Shown in pieces: positions 1 to 12,400 of a DNA stretch of 64,000 nucleotides. The stretch is taken from NCBI GenBank assembly GCA_019055375.1, contig JAHQIW010000141.1:310001-374000 (forward strand), given 5' to 3'. The notes beneath the pieces are model-generated. The model was not told the origin of the DNA. It ran no database searches and saw nothing but the letters and a program-made list of their open reading frames with translations. The stretch is from Parelaphostrongylus tenuis. Taxonomy: Eukaryota; Nematoda; Chromadorea; Rhabditida; Metastrongylidae. The position numbers and the translations under genes were made by a program. Position 1 is the first letter of the stretch. Each line of letters starts with the position of its first letter.

Positions 1-119
1 ATTAAATTCAGATGTAAAAGACCATAATTCGCTCAAACTTTTCTGAAATTCACTTAGGCTACCCAGAATCAATCAATATGTGAATTCAGTATACAAAGAA
101 TAAATAAGTGATAACTGAC

Positions 120-303
120 CGTCACTTTGTGAGGTTTAGTGTTGGTGATGTATGAGCTCCCCGATTCACCAGATGTGACGTAGCACGGTCGAAATGAAAG
201 GAACATGTGATGAAGTGCGTTACGAAACGACTCATTCACCAGGGCATAGGTGATGGGATTCACACATGCCGATGAGATGCCGACCAGATGACAGAACAGA
301 TAT
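120..303 (-). CDS. GPCR exon 9: TM7, helix 8 and start of the cytoplasmic tail
   Basis: The acceptor TTCTAG is followed by codons 315-375, the first A completing a split arginine codon. TM7 contains SSACVNPITYAL (NPxxY), followed by helix 8 ending FRPCY. A consensus-like donor ACG|GTCAGT at 120/119 suggests the tail continues in an exon left of the window. If that donor is unused, the frame reads on to a stop at 69-71. Confidence 0.88.
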
Positions 304-417
304 CTAGAACAAATCGTCGTTAGAGTGACAACAGTCCTCTCTGACTAATGAACGTGTTATCTATCTGTCTAGCACACCTAAGCATGCAACCACTCACACC
401 ATTCGCTTTTGTATGTG

Positions 418-451
<34 letters not shown>

Positions 452-3400
452 TATATATATATGCATTCCATGTACTTAATCCTTCAATGTAAGGTATTCG
501 ATTCTGCAATATAAATGCATGAGATGTCATTTTGCAAATGTTATCCGTCTATGAATGCTCTATGCATTGTTTTATAGCAAACTAAAACTCTGTATTGTGA
601 TTCTGACGCTACGCCCTCAGGAACTGATTCGTGTTTAGCAGCTCCTAATGTAAGTGAGAAATTAAGAAAATGCAAGCATTTTCTCGTATACGAGTTGAAG
701 CGCACACTAGAAATTTATTGATACTGTACAACAATAAGGTTTGTCGGGCCAGTGAACGTCAGTGATTTCTAACAATCTTATTATACAAGAATGGCATGAA
801 TAAATGCCGGAATGGCGATATTTCACTACAAAGACTCATGGTGACGAATTTTGGTCATTGGCGACGATAGCTTGAGCTCAATCAAAACGGACTCATGCAC
901 AGCGGTCTGTAGACGAAGTAATTGTGAGCAAGCCAGCAGGAGCAAAATCTCTCATTCAAAATGGAAAGTGATGGGAAGTACGTGAATTGGACGAATTATG
1001 GACCAATTCGGATTTGGAGAACATTTTTGGGCCTCCAATGTTCACCAGGAGAGATCCATTTCTTGAACGAACTATGAAATGCGAGAAATAGATGGTGCAA
1101 GGCACTGATGTTCTCCTATGTAGTGCCCGAAAATCGAAAACTATTCCTGATGCGAGACTGCATCATAGTGAGTTACAAATCTAAGTATTCTCGTGAGGTT
1201 GATGAAGTCATCCATTGTAACAGCAACAATTAAGAAGTACTGTCGAAAATCAGTGTCATTGTAGTGGCAGAAAGTCGATAAAACAAATCAAGAAATATGC
1301 TTTTGGAGACGTTGTTGTCAACCCTAAGAACGGGCGATCACACTACGCTAGAAGATACGCCACATTAGTGGTGATATAGCCGCCGAACGAGTAAAATTCC
1401 GAAATTATTCCTCTCCTAACAGGACTTATCACTAGAAACTTCTCCATTTTCAAGCCATTGAGCAAAAATTTTCCAAAGAAAGCGTTTGTTGCAAGCCGTA
1501 AAATTCTCAAGAATTTTCTCTCGAGGCTTTTGTGCACATGGAGTCTTCAGGTTTCAAGTATGGTAGAAGAGTTAAAAGCTCACAACATTGTAAATTTGCT
1601 TCGTTTTATACACATGATTCTTGTGACGAAGACATAGCGTAGAATCGGACTTTTAATGTTGAACAACTAGTGCAAAATCGTTTAATCACATGGGATTCCG
1701 ATTTGTATCTCGCATTGCCTATCATTTTTACATTCTTTGAAACCCATTATCCATTTCGACTTCCACCTCATTTAGCTTATGCCGTCATTTCTTGTGGAAG
1801 CTTTAGATTATTATCATCATTATTTTATTTTGCAGAAGAAAACATTTTCGTCGTATCAACCTTATTGTACGCCTCACTGCATTTGATTTCTTGTTATGCA
1901 TATTTTCAGCTTGAATAAATTATATCTGCATACTGTAATATACTAGGTTGAGGAAAAACTTCCTTAACATCTGCGAAGATTCAGATTTCACGCTTGTTAT
2001 CACAGTATCGGTTACTGTAATGGTAGTGTCATCAATGCCGAACTCTACTGCGAGCAGTTGGACCGAGTCTACGATGCTTTGAAGAGTATTTACCCGACAT
2101 TGATTTGTCGAAAGCGCGCACTGTATCAAAACAATGCCAAACCTCACACCGCAAAGAAGACTAAAGGAAAGTTTGATAAATTGGAAGGAGTCGAGGTCCT
2201 GCCGCACACAGCCTACAGTCCAGATGCTGCGCCGTCCGATTCGAGGTCTTTTCGGCTTAATGAACATTTCTGGGTGACCTATTCAAGACATCTGATCAAG
2301 TTGAAGAGGCATTTTAAGACTGAATCGAAGCTCAAGGAATGAAAATCTCGGACATATCCGGAAGCCTGTAGATCGTTGGCAGGAGACCATGGATAATGGC
2401 GGTCTTGATTTTAAAGAATAAGTATTGTTGATTTTAATTGAATTTATGCAGCCTAAACTTTGAATTTTTCGGCGGGTGTCAAAGAACTTTCCCTCAACGT
2501 AATAAATAAAACATGTATTACCTTTTGTAGTTTAATGAGTGAAACTTACCTGTACTGAGAATATGAGATAACTTCAAAACTGTTCAACGCATTGTGAATG
2601 TTCATCGGTGCCCAACAAATCGCATACGTCAGAACGAGGATCATCAGAAGCAAAAGAGCACGCCTAAAACCTGGACAGATTGCCTGCATTCAGCTGACTG
2701 CGGAGTGTTTATGTCGTTCCGTACGATTTATTTCCTAACCTTAAGATGAACAAACAATCACTCTGCGGCCGATTATTGAATTGAAATTAGTAATTATTCA
2801 CTAACCCACCAACAGTAGATAGGCGGAGAACTAATCTTTCACTCACAAAACAAGAGCTTAAAAAGCGCTCAGGAGAGTTAAAGCAAACAGTTCAGAAGCT
2901 TATTTGACAGGTCGTATGTACAAAAGGTACACATGTCGTTGTGAAATGATTTAGAAAATGCATACACAAATTTTCTTAGTGTAACAACTAATCGCAGTAA
3001 ATAGAGAGGTTGTAGGAAATTGATCATATTTCGTAAGGTCGACTTTCTCTAAATCTTGGCATCACTGATGAAAATTGTCATACAAACTGTCCTTTTCTTC
3101 AAATAGAACTTGCAAGAAATTGGCAATCCTTCTTTGAATTCTGATGGCTCTTGTTTCGGTGACTTCGCCTTCGTCAGTGTCTGACACTTTCATTATGTTT
3201 CACAACTCATCGGTGATCTCTCCTATAGTAGTGGATTTCAGTGAATTTCTATAGAACAGCTAGACTATTGGAATGACTTTGCATTACATTTTTGCTATAT
3301 ATACGAAGTATTAGTCGAGTAATCAGATAAGGTATGATGTAGTAGGCCCAGTGTCTGACGAAGGTGAAATCGCCGTAGTGTTAGTCATCGAATTTGGACA

Positions 3401-6400
3401 GAGAAATATCAACCTCGTGTAAGTTTTTTTTACTGTACGAAAGGACAGCTTGTAAGATTTTGACTATAGACTGCACCTTCGGGCAATATGAGAATTCTTA
3501 TGATTGCAAACGGGTGTCTTTAGCTGGGATTTAGAATGTTTCAAATGCATGGTGTCGTACCTGTTACGGCTTTGCATGCTCATACGTCGTGCCTGGTCGA
3601 TCGTTCGGCTCACTTTAGACCGACGTCGAATTGTGGATCCGATTTGTACGTAAGCATATGCCAAGGCGCACAACGGTAGTAGGTACTAGAAGAACGTTCG
3701 ACGATCAGATAATTTGGAAAAGTTTTGTGATGGCAGACCAGATTTGGTCATCTTTACAACTACGTGACCTGCCACCTTGATGACTATTTTTATGGTGTTC
3801 TTTATCGCAGCACGGAGAACCACTAAAATCAACTTTGCTACAACTAGTAAACTAAATTCAAACTGCAATAAGTGAGAGTGAGAATAGCGCGCTGAATAAG
3901 TATCTTTGCAATAATAGTAAGATCAAGTCATGCTCATGTATTAGGTCTCAATGTGTTCCGAGACTGATTCTAAATCTTATCGAGCTCTGGTAAGTCAGTG
4001 GCTTACGCGCGTCTTGGCAATTTCGCTTGCCTCGTCAGAGCCGCAAGCCCCATAGCAAGGATGAGGAGACAAGATTAAAACCACACAACACGAAATGTTA
4101 TCTGAGTCCATGGCTTGCGACTTTTCATTAGCTATGTGAATCCTATCATCTAATCGACTTCTTCAAAAAACCTTGTTTCAAAATTCGTCATTATTCCTAA
4201 TGACTGTTGCTATTTCGTCTCAATGCATCAAGTATTCGAGAAACCCAATGGATTATGAAAGTTTTGTACAGAAGCTCTGATGCTGACAGTTTTTTAGAAC
4301 ATGATCAAATAGTATTTATATGAATGATCTGTATAAGACGCATCTATTTAATACGGCATGAGTACATCCAATTGCTCATTAAACTATATCTTTACGTTAG
4401 CAATCATGCGAAACGAGTTGGCAGGGTTGCTGAAGCCGATTTTTTACGATTACGAAACCTATCGGCTTATTTAGGATGAATTAGTGACTGTTGATGTGAT
4501 GATTACGAAATAATCCATTGGGAACTTCGTTAGTAACAAGCTTACAGGGAATGAGCGTACGGTAGTGTGGCTCATGAATTGATGGAGAGCCAGAGCATAG
4601 CTACACTGACGATAGTTGCAGTGCTACGCTTCCAAGATTTTAGATAAAGTATCAGATCACGCTTCGGATCACTGTTTTTTTTTTTCATCCTCAGCCACTG
4701 TTCTCTAACGTCAACGAGAGTTATGGTAATCTTGAGTCTTCTTCGACAATTCGATGAAAATCCTTAGAAATTATAATTCTTCAGTAGAATTCAATTCGGC
4801 GCTTTGGCAGTAGGACACCATGGTCGATATTCATTGTAATTGTCGTATGGATTGCAACAGGACTCTGATCAATGATTACTGTTTGATAATTGATGATTGA
4901 AGAGGAAATGTCTATCAATCTGTTGGAAAAGATGTTGGGTGCTTCCCTGACGTAGTAGTCTCTCTCATAATCTTCCAAGTCAATTGATTGATGACTTTTT
5001 AGTTAAGTCAGCTATACAGCTATACAATAAGTCAGCAATACAATTCTCATATGCGCAAGAATACGTGACGTCTGCAAGGAAATATTGCACGTATGCAGAA
5101 AGCTGTTTAGAACAGCTTACAAAGATAGCCAATCTCCTAGATTTACTTGCTTATCAAACGCATGACATAGTTTTTGCCCTATGTATTGCCCACAATTTAG
5201 CAACTGAGTAAGCGTCACGTACCTCACGACTCTAGTTCAAGACCTATCATGTAAGGAACATCCATATTTATATTTTCGAGAACCGTGGCATTACGTGATT
5301 CATACGGTGTTTCATTTCAGGAGGCTTATATCGTAAAAAATTGCGCTGGATATTCGCTTGAATTTATTTGTAGTTCTCAATGAAGACGATGGCACAAAAA
5401 CTGTATCATAATGAGGGATTTTAAATTGGCCTTGTTTGAGCTAATCGATAAGGCAGAGTATTATGCCCTTTTTTCTGGATTGGTGACTCTTTGGCCAGCA
5501 TCAAAAGAGGTTAAAGCTCTCGAAATTAACGAATCCCTGAGGAATACGCCATGCACTCGACTTCATTAAGCATCGACAGAAGTGGCTGAATGAATCTCTG
5601 GTCTCTACATTAACTCGCGACAGCAACCTCTGTAGTATTAATGTTCTCTGGTACTAATTCGTCAACCCCGGAGGAACAAAACGCTTGGTGAGCTTGGTAT
5701 AAGAATCAATGACCACGTGGGTGTCGCAGAGTATCTCTAAGCACTGCGCTATGCGCACCTATTGGCCAGCATTACAGGAGAAAATCAAAATAGTGCATTG
5801 ATGTACTGGGTATGGTTCACTGACCTGTATAGTGAGTACAATGATTGTGAAAGTGGTCTTCGAGATATACGCTCGTTCCCAAGTGTTTTGCAACTCCATA
5901 CAAATTTCTGGAAAGGAGCGGCCACAGATACTGAGCTGAAAAGTTGTTAATGTTCTGCTTTTCTGTATTCACCTTTTGAGATGTTTTTGCATGAATAGCG
6001 CTATAGACGATCAAATTAGTTACTTTCTATCAAAATTTATTCGCTGATCGAGAGTATACGAATATTTGGATTTGAGCAATGTGTTCTGCCTACCATAGCT
6101 GGCGTGTGCACATCATTCCATGGCTCAGCTTTGTCGAATTTCTGAGACCTTACAGTGAGGGAGTATGGCAGCGCTACAACGATTGATATGATCCAAACTA
6201 TGCAGTAGCAGATGATCGGTGCTGTGGGAGCCAAACGCCTAGAAATAGCGGTGCCGTTTTTTATAGATTCAATTCAATTACCCATCTACATAAATGAGTA
6301 TTGAACGAAACAATCCTGCCCTCACAGGAATAAGAACTTGGAGAACCATTACTCTTTGTAAACAAGAAAATTTTATGATTTAATGAAGAAGGATTTACCA

Positions 6401-9400
6401 TTTTACTGGATGTTTTGTCAATAAAACGCGATCCATTGCGATCAAGGCAAGAGTTAACGACGAAACGAAGGTGTTGACCGCTTGCAGCGATGCTAGCTGT
6501 AATATCAAATAAATGAGTAAGCGAAAAGTTTCTGTGAGAGAGCGACAAGTCAGGTAATAGTGAACCGTTTTAGCGCTCTCGTCTAAAACTCTTTTTTTTT
6601 CTAATTTTCTGAAACTTCAGCGGCCTTGCGCAAGTAATCAGTTGTGCTTACCTGCGGAGGCGAAGCTCCACATGATAAGTCATTAATGTTGACTGGTTTG
6701 CCATGATAAACTTTAGTCCTTCAAACATGTCTGTTATTGTTTTTCCAAGACCGGAATGACGGAGAACTAAAGCCTTTGAGCAAATAAAAAGCTATTTATG
6801 CATGGAGTACATCTCTAACTAGCTTCTATCTGATGTACCATTCTTATATGGCAGGATAGTATGCAAGTTAAGGCCATAAAAATGCTGATGTACGACTAAA
6901 ACTTGATATTTTAGGCAGGTTGCAAACTTGCGATTACCTTTCCAGTGGCACCATCCATTGTATCACCGAGGACCACTTTCTGCCTATCTGTTGGTCATGT
7001 CAAGACTTAATCAGGCCTAACAGTAACGACTCGTCTTCGCGATTGATGTAGGACTCAAAAATCGCTATTTAAACCACTTTAACCGAGCTGTTCTCAAACT
7101 CATAATGTTTTTTTTTCTCAAATGGATGCATTGTGAAAGGGTTGAAACTTGACTGAGAGGAAGGTAGATCAAGGGCTTTAACTGTGCACTGAATAATACG
7201 CAAGCTTCAGAAATGGTAAATGTTTAGAATTCCAAGTAAGGGTACGAGCTCTGTTTGTATCTCACATTTATTGTGGTTGTAGATGAATAAGCTTATGCAA
7301 ACTATTGCCTGTGTAATACGCGTGTTTCAAAAAATCGTGATCAAAACAGTATCGCAGTTTTTGTCAAAGCTATTTTGGTTCTTTTCTGTTAGACGGCGAC
7401 AATTGAAGAAACGACCTTTTTCGTTGGAGATGAAGTTTAGTATTAGTATGAGTGATCACTTGAAAGCTCAAATCTTTGACTACTGTGCTACTTGCTCCTT
7501 TTTCGAAAAGACCTTTTTATGACGCTGTGGCATTCAAAATGAAATTATACTTTATACCCACCGCGCGCATTCATTATCACTTTCCTGGAGGCACGAAAAG
7601 CATATAAACGTGTAGAGGAAGTATTGCGGTATCACAGACTTGCGTTTTAACTGAGAATTTTTCCAAAGTGGAGGAAAAATTCCAAATCAAATGGCAAAAG
7701 TTGTACTCCATATGTGAGTCGCGCCAACGCTACCGATCGGTCAATCGATCGCGAAACACTGCATCCAATTCACGGCCTGCAGACACCCAGCCCACACATT
7801 AGTAAGCGAATGGGCCGCGTATGTGAAACTTGATCTTATTTTCCTTTCTACATTGCAATGGAAAAGTCTTTTCAGAAAATAAGAACAGCGATGAAATGGT
7901 CGCAACGTACGCTATCAAATGGCTACTCATAATTCCAGGGAACAGTTCTGTCTTTAGAGAAATATGCGTGTGTGGCACACAAATGTTTTCTTTCTGCTAC
8001 AGAGCTGTAAAGAGGTTTTTTGGAAAAAAGCTACGCAGCGCAGTAGCCATAGATCTAGGTCTTCAAATGATTACTGACACTCTCATGAAAGGTTCTTGTC
8101 CAGCAAAAGAGGTCGTTTCCATATTTTTGTTGTCTAACAGAAAAATTGTTATTCTTTGTTTATGAATAGAATTCGACCACAACTCACCACTTTGCACGTA
8201 ATGTTTCCGAATGGCCAGAATAGGTTTGCACTGGTGTACAGGGTGACAGGAGCTGTGACCACACAGAGCAACAAGTCGGAACAAGCCAGATTCACGATAA
8301 AGCTGAAAGTGATCAGAATGGTATAGAGGAAAAGATTTTTGCACAAATTAATACGTGGTGCCTTGATTACTGCTAAGGATTATGCTATTAGAAACTTAGT
8401 AGAGCTCTGGACAAGACGATTATCCTTTCCTCTCAATTATAGCAGAGCTAAGACATTCTCAGGCTCTCAGTTGATTGATGCCAAATGGGTTCGTGAAGAG
8501 AGAAGAGATCATTTCAGCGCATCTTTTATAATCTCCTTTCTAATACACTGCACTACTAACGATTGAGCTACTCCATCCCAAAAAGAAGATAGTGAAGAAA
8601 TTTATGAGAAGACATCTGAGCATAATATGCAGAGACACTGTGAATGAGCACTACCATTCCCACAACATTTCTTCGCTATATCTCACTAGTACCTTTCAAT
8701 TGATGTCCATCGCTTCCTTTTCCCTTCCTACTACGATCATTTTTTAACCCTTCTAACTGATCCGTCTTCACAGGCACTTTTTTCCACTGTGCGGATCCCA
8801 CTACCTCTAGCATTCAACATGATGTTCGTTTTCTTCTTGAACGTTGTAGAAAACTGGCTGAGCGAGTCTCCTTGCAATATCGGAGATAGCCTGTCTGCCG
8901 CGTTCCATAGGGCGCTGTTGTTGACTGCCGGAGGCAGTTGGAGGGTGAAGCTCGGCTTCACGCGAGCCGTGACTAGCATCACAACCATTCGCCCACGACC
9001 TACTACGATCATACAATTTTAGAATACCAGTGTGTATCTAAAGTCAATTTAGTGTCGACTATTTATAGGCTATTACCTGTTCCGAAGATTTCGAAGGTTT
9101 GCTGTGCGAATAAATGCGAACAACACAACCAGATTCGCCAGCGCTCCAAAGGTGCATACAATGCCATACAGGTAGACAATCGACGAGCCTTCGAGTTGCA
9201 GCACCCAAAAGTAGTTGTTCTAAAATTGTTGATATCAAGTACACATTATTGATAAGCATGTACAAGGTTACTTTTATTAGTAGTGCTTTTAAGTTTAATA
9301 AATTTTTCGAATTCAGCACTCTACTGGTGGTAATTGTGATATTAGCATTAAACTTTGCTTTGAAGTAAGCATGAGTACCGAAGTCGCTGGGAAATTAGGA

Positions 9401-12400
9401 GCAATCTTGCATATTTAGCTTAGTCTACTGTGAAATACGTCAATTATCTAGATGGTGCTGTATGATATATAGGGAGCTGCTTGTGAACTGAGGTGTGATT
9501 GCAGCAAGCAAGTTACCGCCTCTCACCTTGCGGTGGTCTTAAAAAAATAATTATCGCAAATTTTAATTGTCAGATTGATACGTGGTGATTAGCACAAATG
9601 TTTGTGGACTAGAAGATGAATCATTTTGAAATTGGTAGTAGAGCAGTGACTACCGTTTGGCCCACTTCTAAGATCTCTTTTTTCTGAGCGAATTTGCTTC
9701 AAACTTCCAACTTTATAACAGTGTTCATTGTTTATTGCTGTTTATTTACGAAGAAAGAAACAAGTTATTCTGCACTTGAAGAAAAATTCTGGAGTAGCAA
9801 TGCTTCCATATATCAATTTAAAATTCAACCATAGACCTCACTACAAGTGATTTTAATCTTTACAAAAAATTTTCTTAAGATCAAGTGGTTTCTCTGATGA
9901 AGTCCAGAGAAGCCTACTCTAAGTACATTGTCGTTTCATGTGTATGGCATAGAAATGAGATCCTACCGAGAGGCTGTCACCAAGTCGTAGAAAGCGAACG
10001 AATAAAGGCTATGTATGTGTAATCAATTTTGTGTAAGTCATTTGTTATTGGATAGGCAAGACATTTCCACAATAGTCAAGATTTATTGGCATGAGTTGAC
10101 AATACAAAATTTTGAGACGACTGAATCTAAATCCAAATTATTCCTGGGAACTCCAAGATGTTAATGAAGCAAGTTTTTGCTTTAGTTACTGCCTAGTTTT
10201 TATTTTGACGGTACGGTATGGTGTGAGATATGGCCGCAAAAGTGTTGGATTACTAGTAAAACTTGTAATGTGAGGTGACTTCTAGCTCACGATTACCCTT
10301 TCCCGTGGAACTCACCTCAGGATCCAAGTTTTGCTTGCATTTGCTACAAACAGAACAGTTTTAATATGTGACTCCGTAGGAGTATAGCTTTCCATTATTT
10401 GATGTGTTACCTGGATTTCCGCAAGACTAGAAGAAGCCCGGTGCGTGGACCACTCGATAAACAGCGTTTGAGAATGAAGAAGAAATTTTCATATATAGAA
10501 AAATTGATAGAGCAGTTGGTACAGTTATCATCTATATCACTACGAGCTTGACTATGAATACCAACGAAATGAACGACCGAATCTCATGTGTGAGCGAATG
10601 CCAATTTTGACAATCTCTTTGCCAACGTACCATTACCAAGTTACAAAGTCCGCTGTTTCAAATAAATGAGAGTAACTGTATAAAAAAATCACGCCATTTT
10701 CAAGGCCTCAGCTAGACACTTCAACATCAAAACTAACTTCAGGATGTTATAGAAAATTTCTCTATGTTGCTCACGAAGTAGAGCTGCACGGGAGAGTGAA
10801 AACATATCTCAGTTCACCATTAAAACCAAAGTCACTCTTAATTTTAACACTATTCTTATCGATGCTAAACGTTGAAGTCTCTGAATGGAAATATCAGAGT
10901 GATGCTGATCACATTACCGTCAACATAGGTTTTTTCTGAGAAATGTAACTGCTCTAATTATCACGCCTCAATTGTATTATTTTCAATTAAAAAGCAAATT
11001 ATTACGCGAGGTTACAATCATCTCTTCCGCTGTAGAAGACTCTGCTTCTCAGAAAGGAAAGGTAACTTCATTATCCAAGAGCAAAAACAATTGCAAACGC
11101 TTAAAAACCATCATGAATTTGGTTTCATTATGTTGTAAACCGATGGAAACCACGAGAAGAACATTGAGTATCTCCACTATGTACGCAAAAAGTAAATAAT
11201 TTGTAGGTCACCAAGAGATGCTTGCCTTCAAAGACTCGTTCTATGATGTATTTAAGTACAACTGGAAGGAGCAAGTAACTGAAAGCCGACCAGCGTTAAG
11301 AGATTATAAACAATATCAGCTGTGTCTTCAGTCAAATTGAAGAGCACATTACCAAATTTCACTTCAAATTCATGAATCGCGAAACCACCTGAATGAGCTT
11401 CGGTGTGGCTAAAACAAACAGTATCCCGGATCTGCTCTTCACAACCTTTTTTGCATGCTACTTTCTCTCTTTCAAACTTCTGCTATCTCATTGCTGGAAA
11501 AATGAATCGTATAAATCCTTGACAGGATCAACTCCAAAGATTCCATCACTAGTTTTTATTGGAGCACTAAATTAGCATCCACATTCGCTATAAGATGGAA
11601 CGTATAAACAAGCGGCATATTTCCCAGGATCGACTGCCTATCAGACTGTATTGAATAATCCAGTGTTTCCTTAATTAGGAGATACGTGAAATTTAACAGT
11701 AAGGTTTACTTAATACAATACAAAACAATATTGACTTACGTTCTGGTGGTTTTGCCTTGTTCAAAAAGTTGGAAGGTGCGATAGACATGAAGGATAAAGG
11801 ATAAAGCTCTCGGCATTGATCAGTCCCTGAGGCATGTTCCGTTTGAATGCATATCTGGCCTTAACAAGGCCTTGCGGTGCCTCGCACTGAACTGAGTCAG
11901 TGCTGCTTATCCTCCCAGATAAGTCTGAGACCAATCTGTAACCAATATAAACCAACCCTGGAGGGATAGATGGCTTAGCGAGCTATGAGCGTGAGACCGA
12001 ACCACTGACCTCGTGAGCGACGCAGGGCACTTCTAAGCACTGCGCCAAATGTGAAATTCAGATAGATATACAATATAAAATTTTGCATAAATCATAAAAT
12101 TCAATTCAGAGGTTATTCCCCAACATGAGAGTTTTGTCGTTTACATGGTCTTTACTTATAATAATCGTCACGGACATGGTACTACGAATTAGCATCATAA
12201 GCACATCTGTTTCACAACTGCGTTGATCGGCGGAAATGCGTTAGAGGATAGACGTAAAATGAAAAAGTAGTAAAATAAATCAAATCACCTTTATATATAA
12301 CAAAACCTTCCAATGGACTATTTTGCGACAGCGTTCAAAAATTTCGAAATAGTCTGAAAGTGGCCGAAAATCCTCTTGAAGCTTATGGAGAAGAGTTTTA

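Larger units (their letters stand above)
304..2549 (-). other. GPCR intron 8, with TA microsatellite and mariner relic
   Basis: This 2.2-kb intron contains a TA run at about 418-462 and a deleted mariner copy at 1944-2501. The rest (about 470-1940) shows short open frames but nothing I recognise. Confidence 0.7.

Noticed and set aside
900..1560. Additional mariner/Tc1 remnant
   Set aside because: A few mariner-like words in mixed frames, but no catalytic block or terminal repeat.
3686..3868. Hydrophobic minus frame next to GPCR exon 7
   Set aside because: Lies upstream of the exon 7 acceptor; TM5 is better completed by the block at 5,825-5,907, which fits in phase.
4781..4978. 65-codon minus frame inside GPCR intron 6
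   Set aside because: Considered as a loop exon, but the receptor is already continuous without it and it has no membrane or splice logic.
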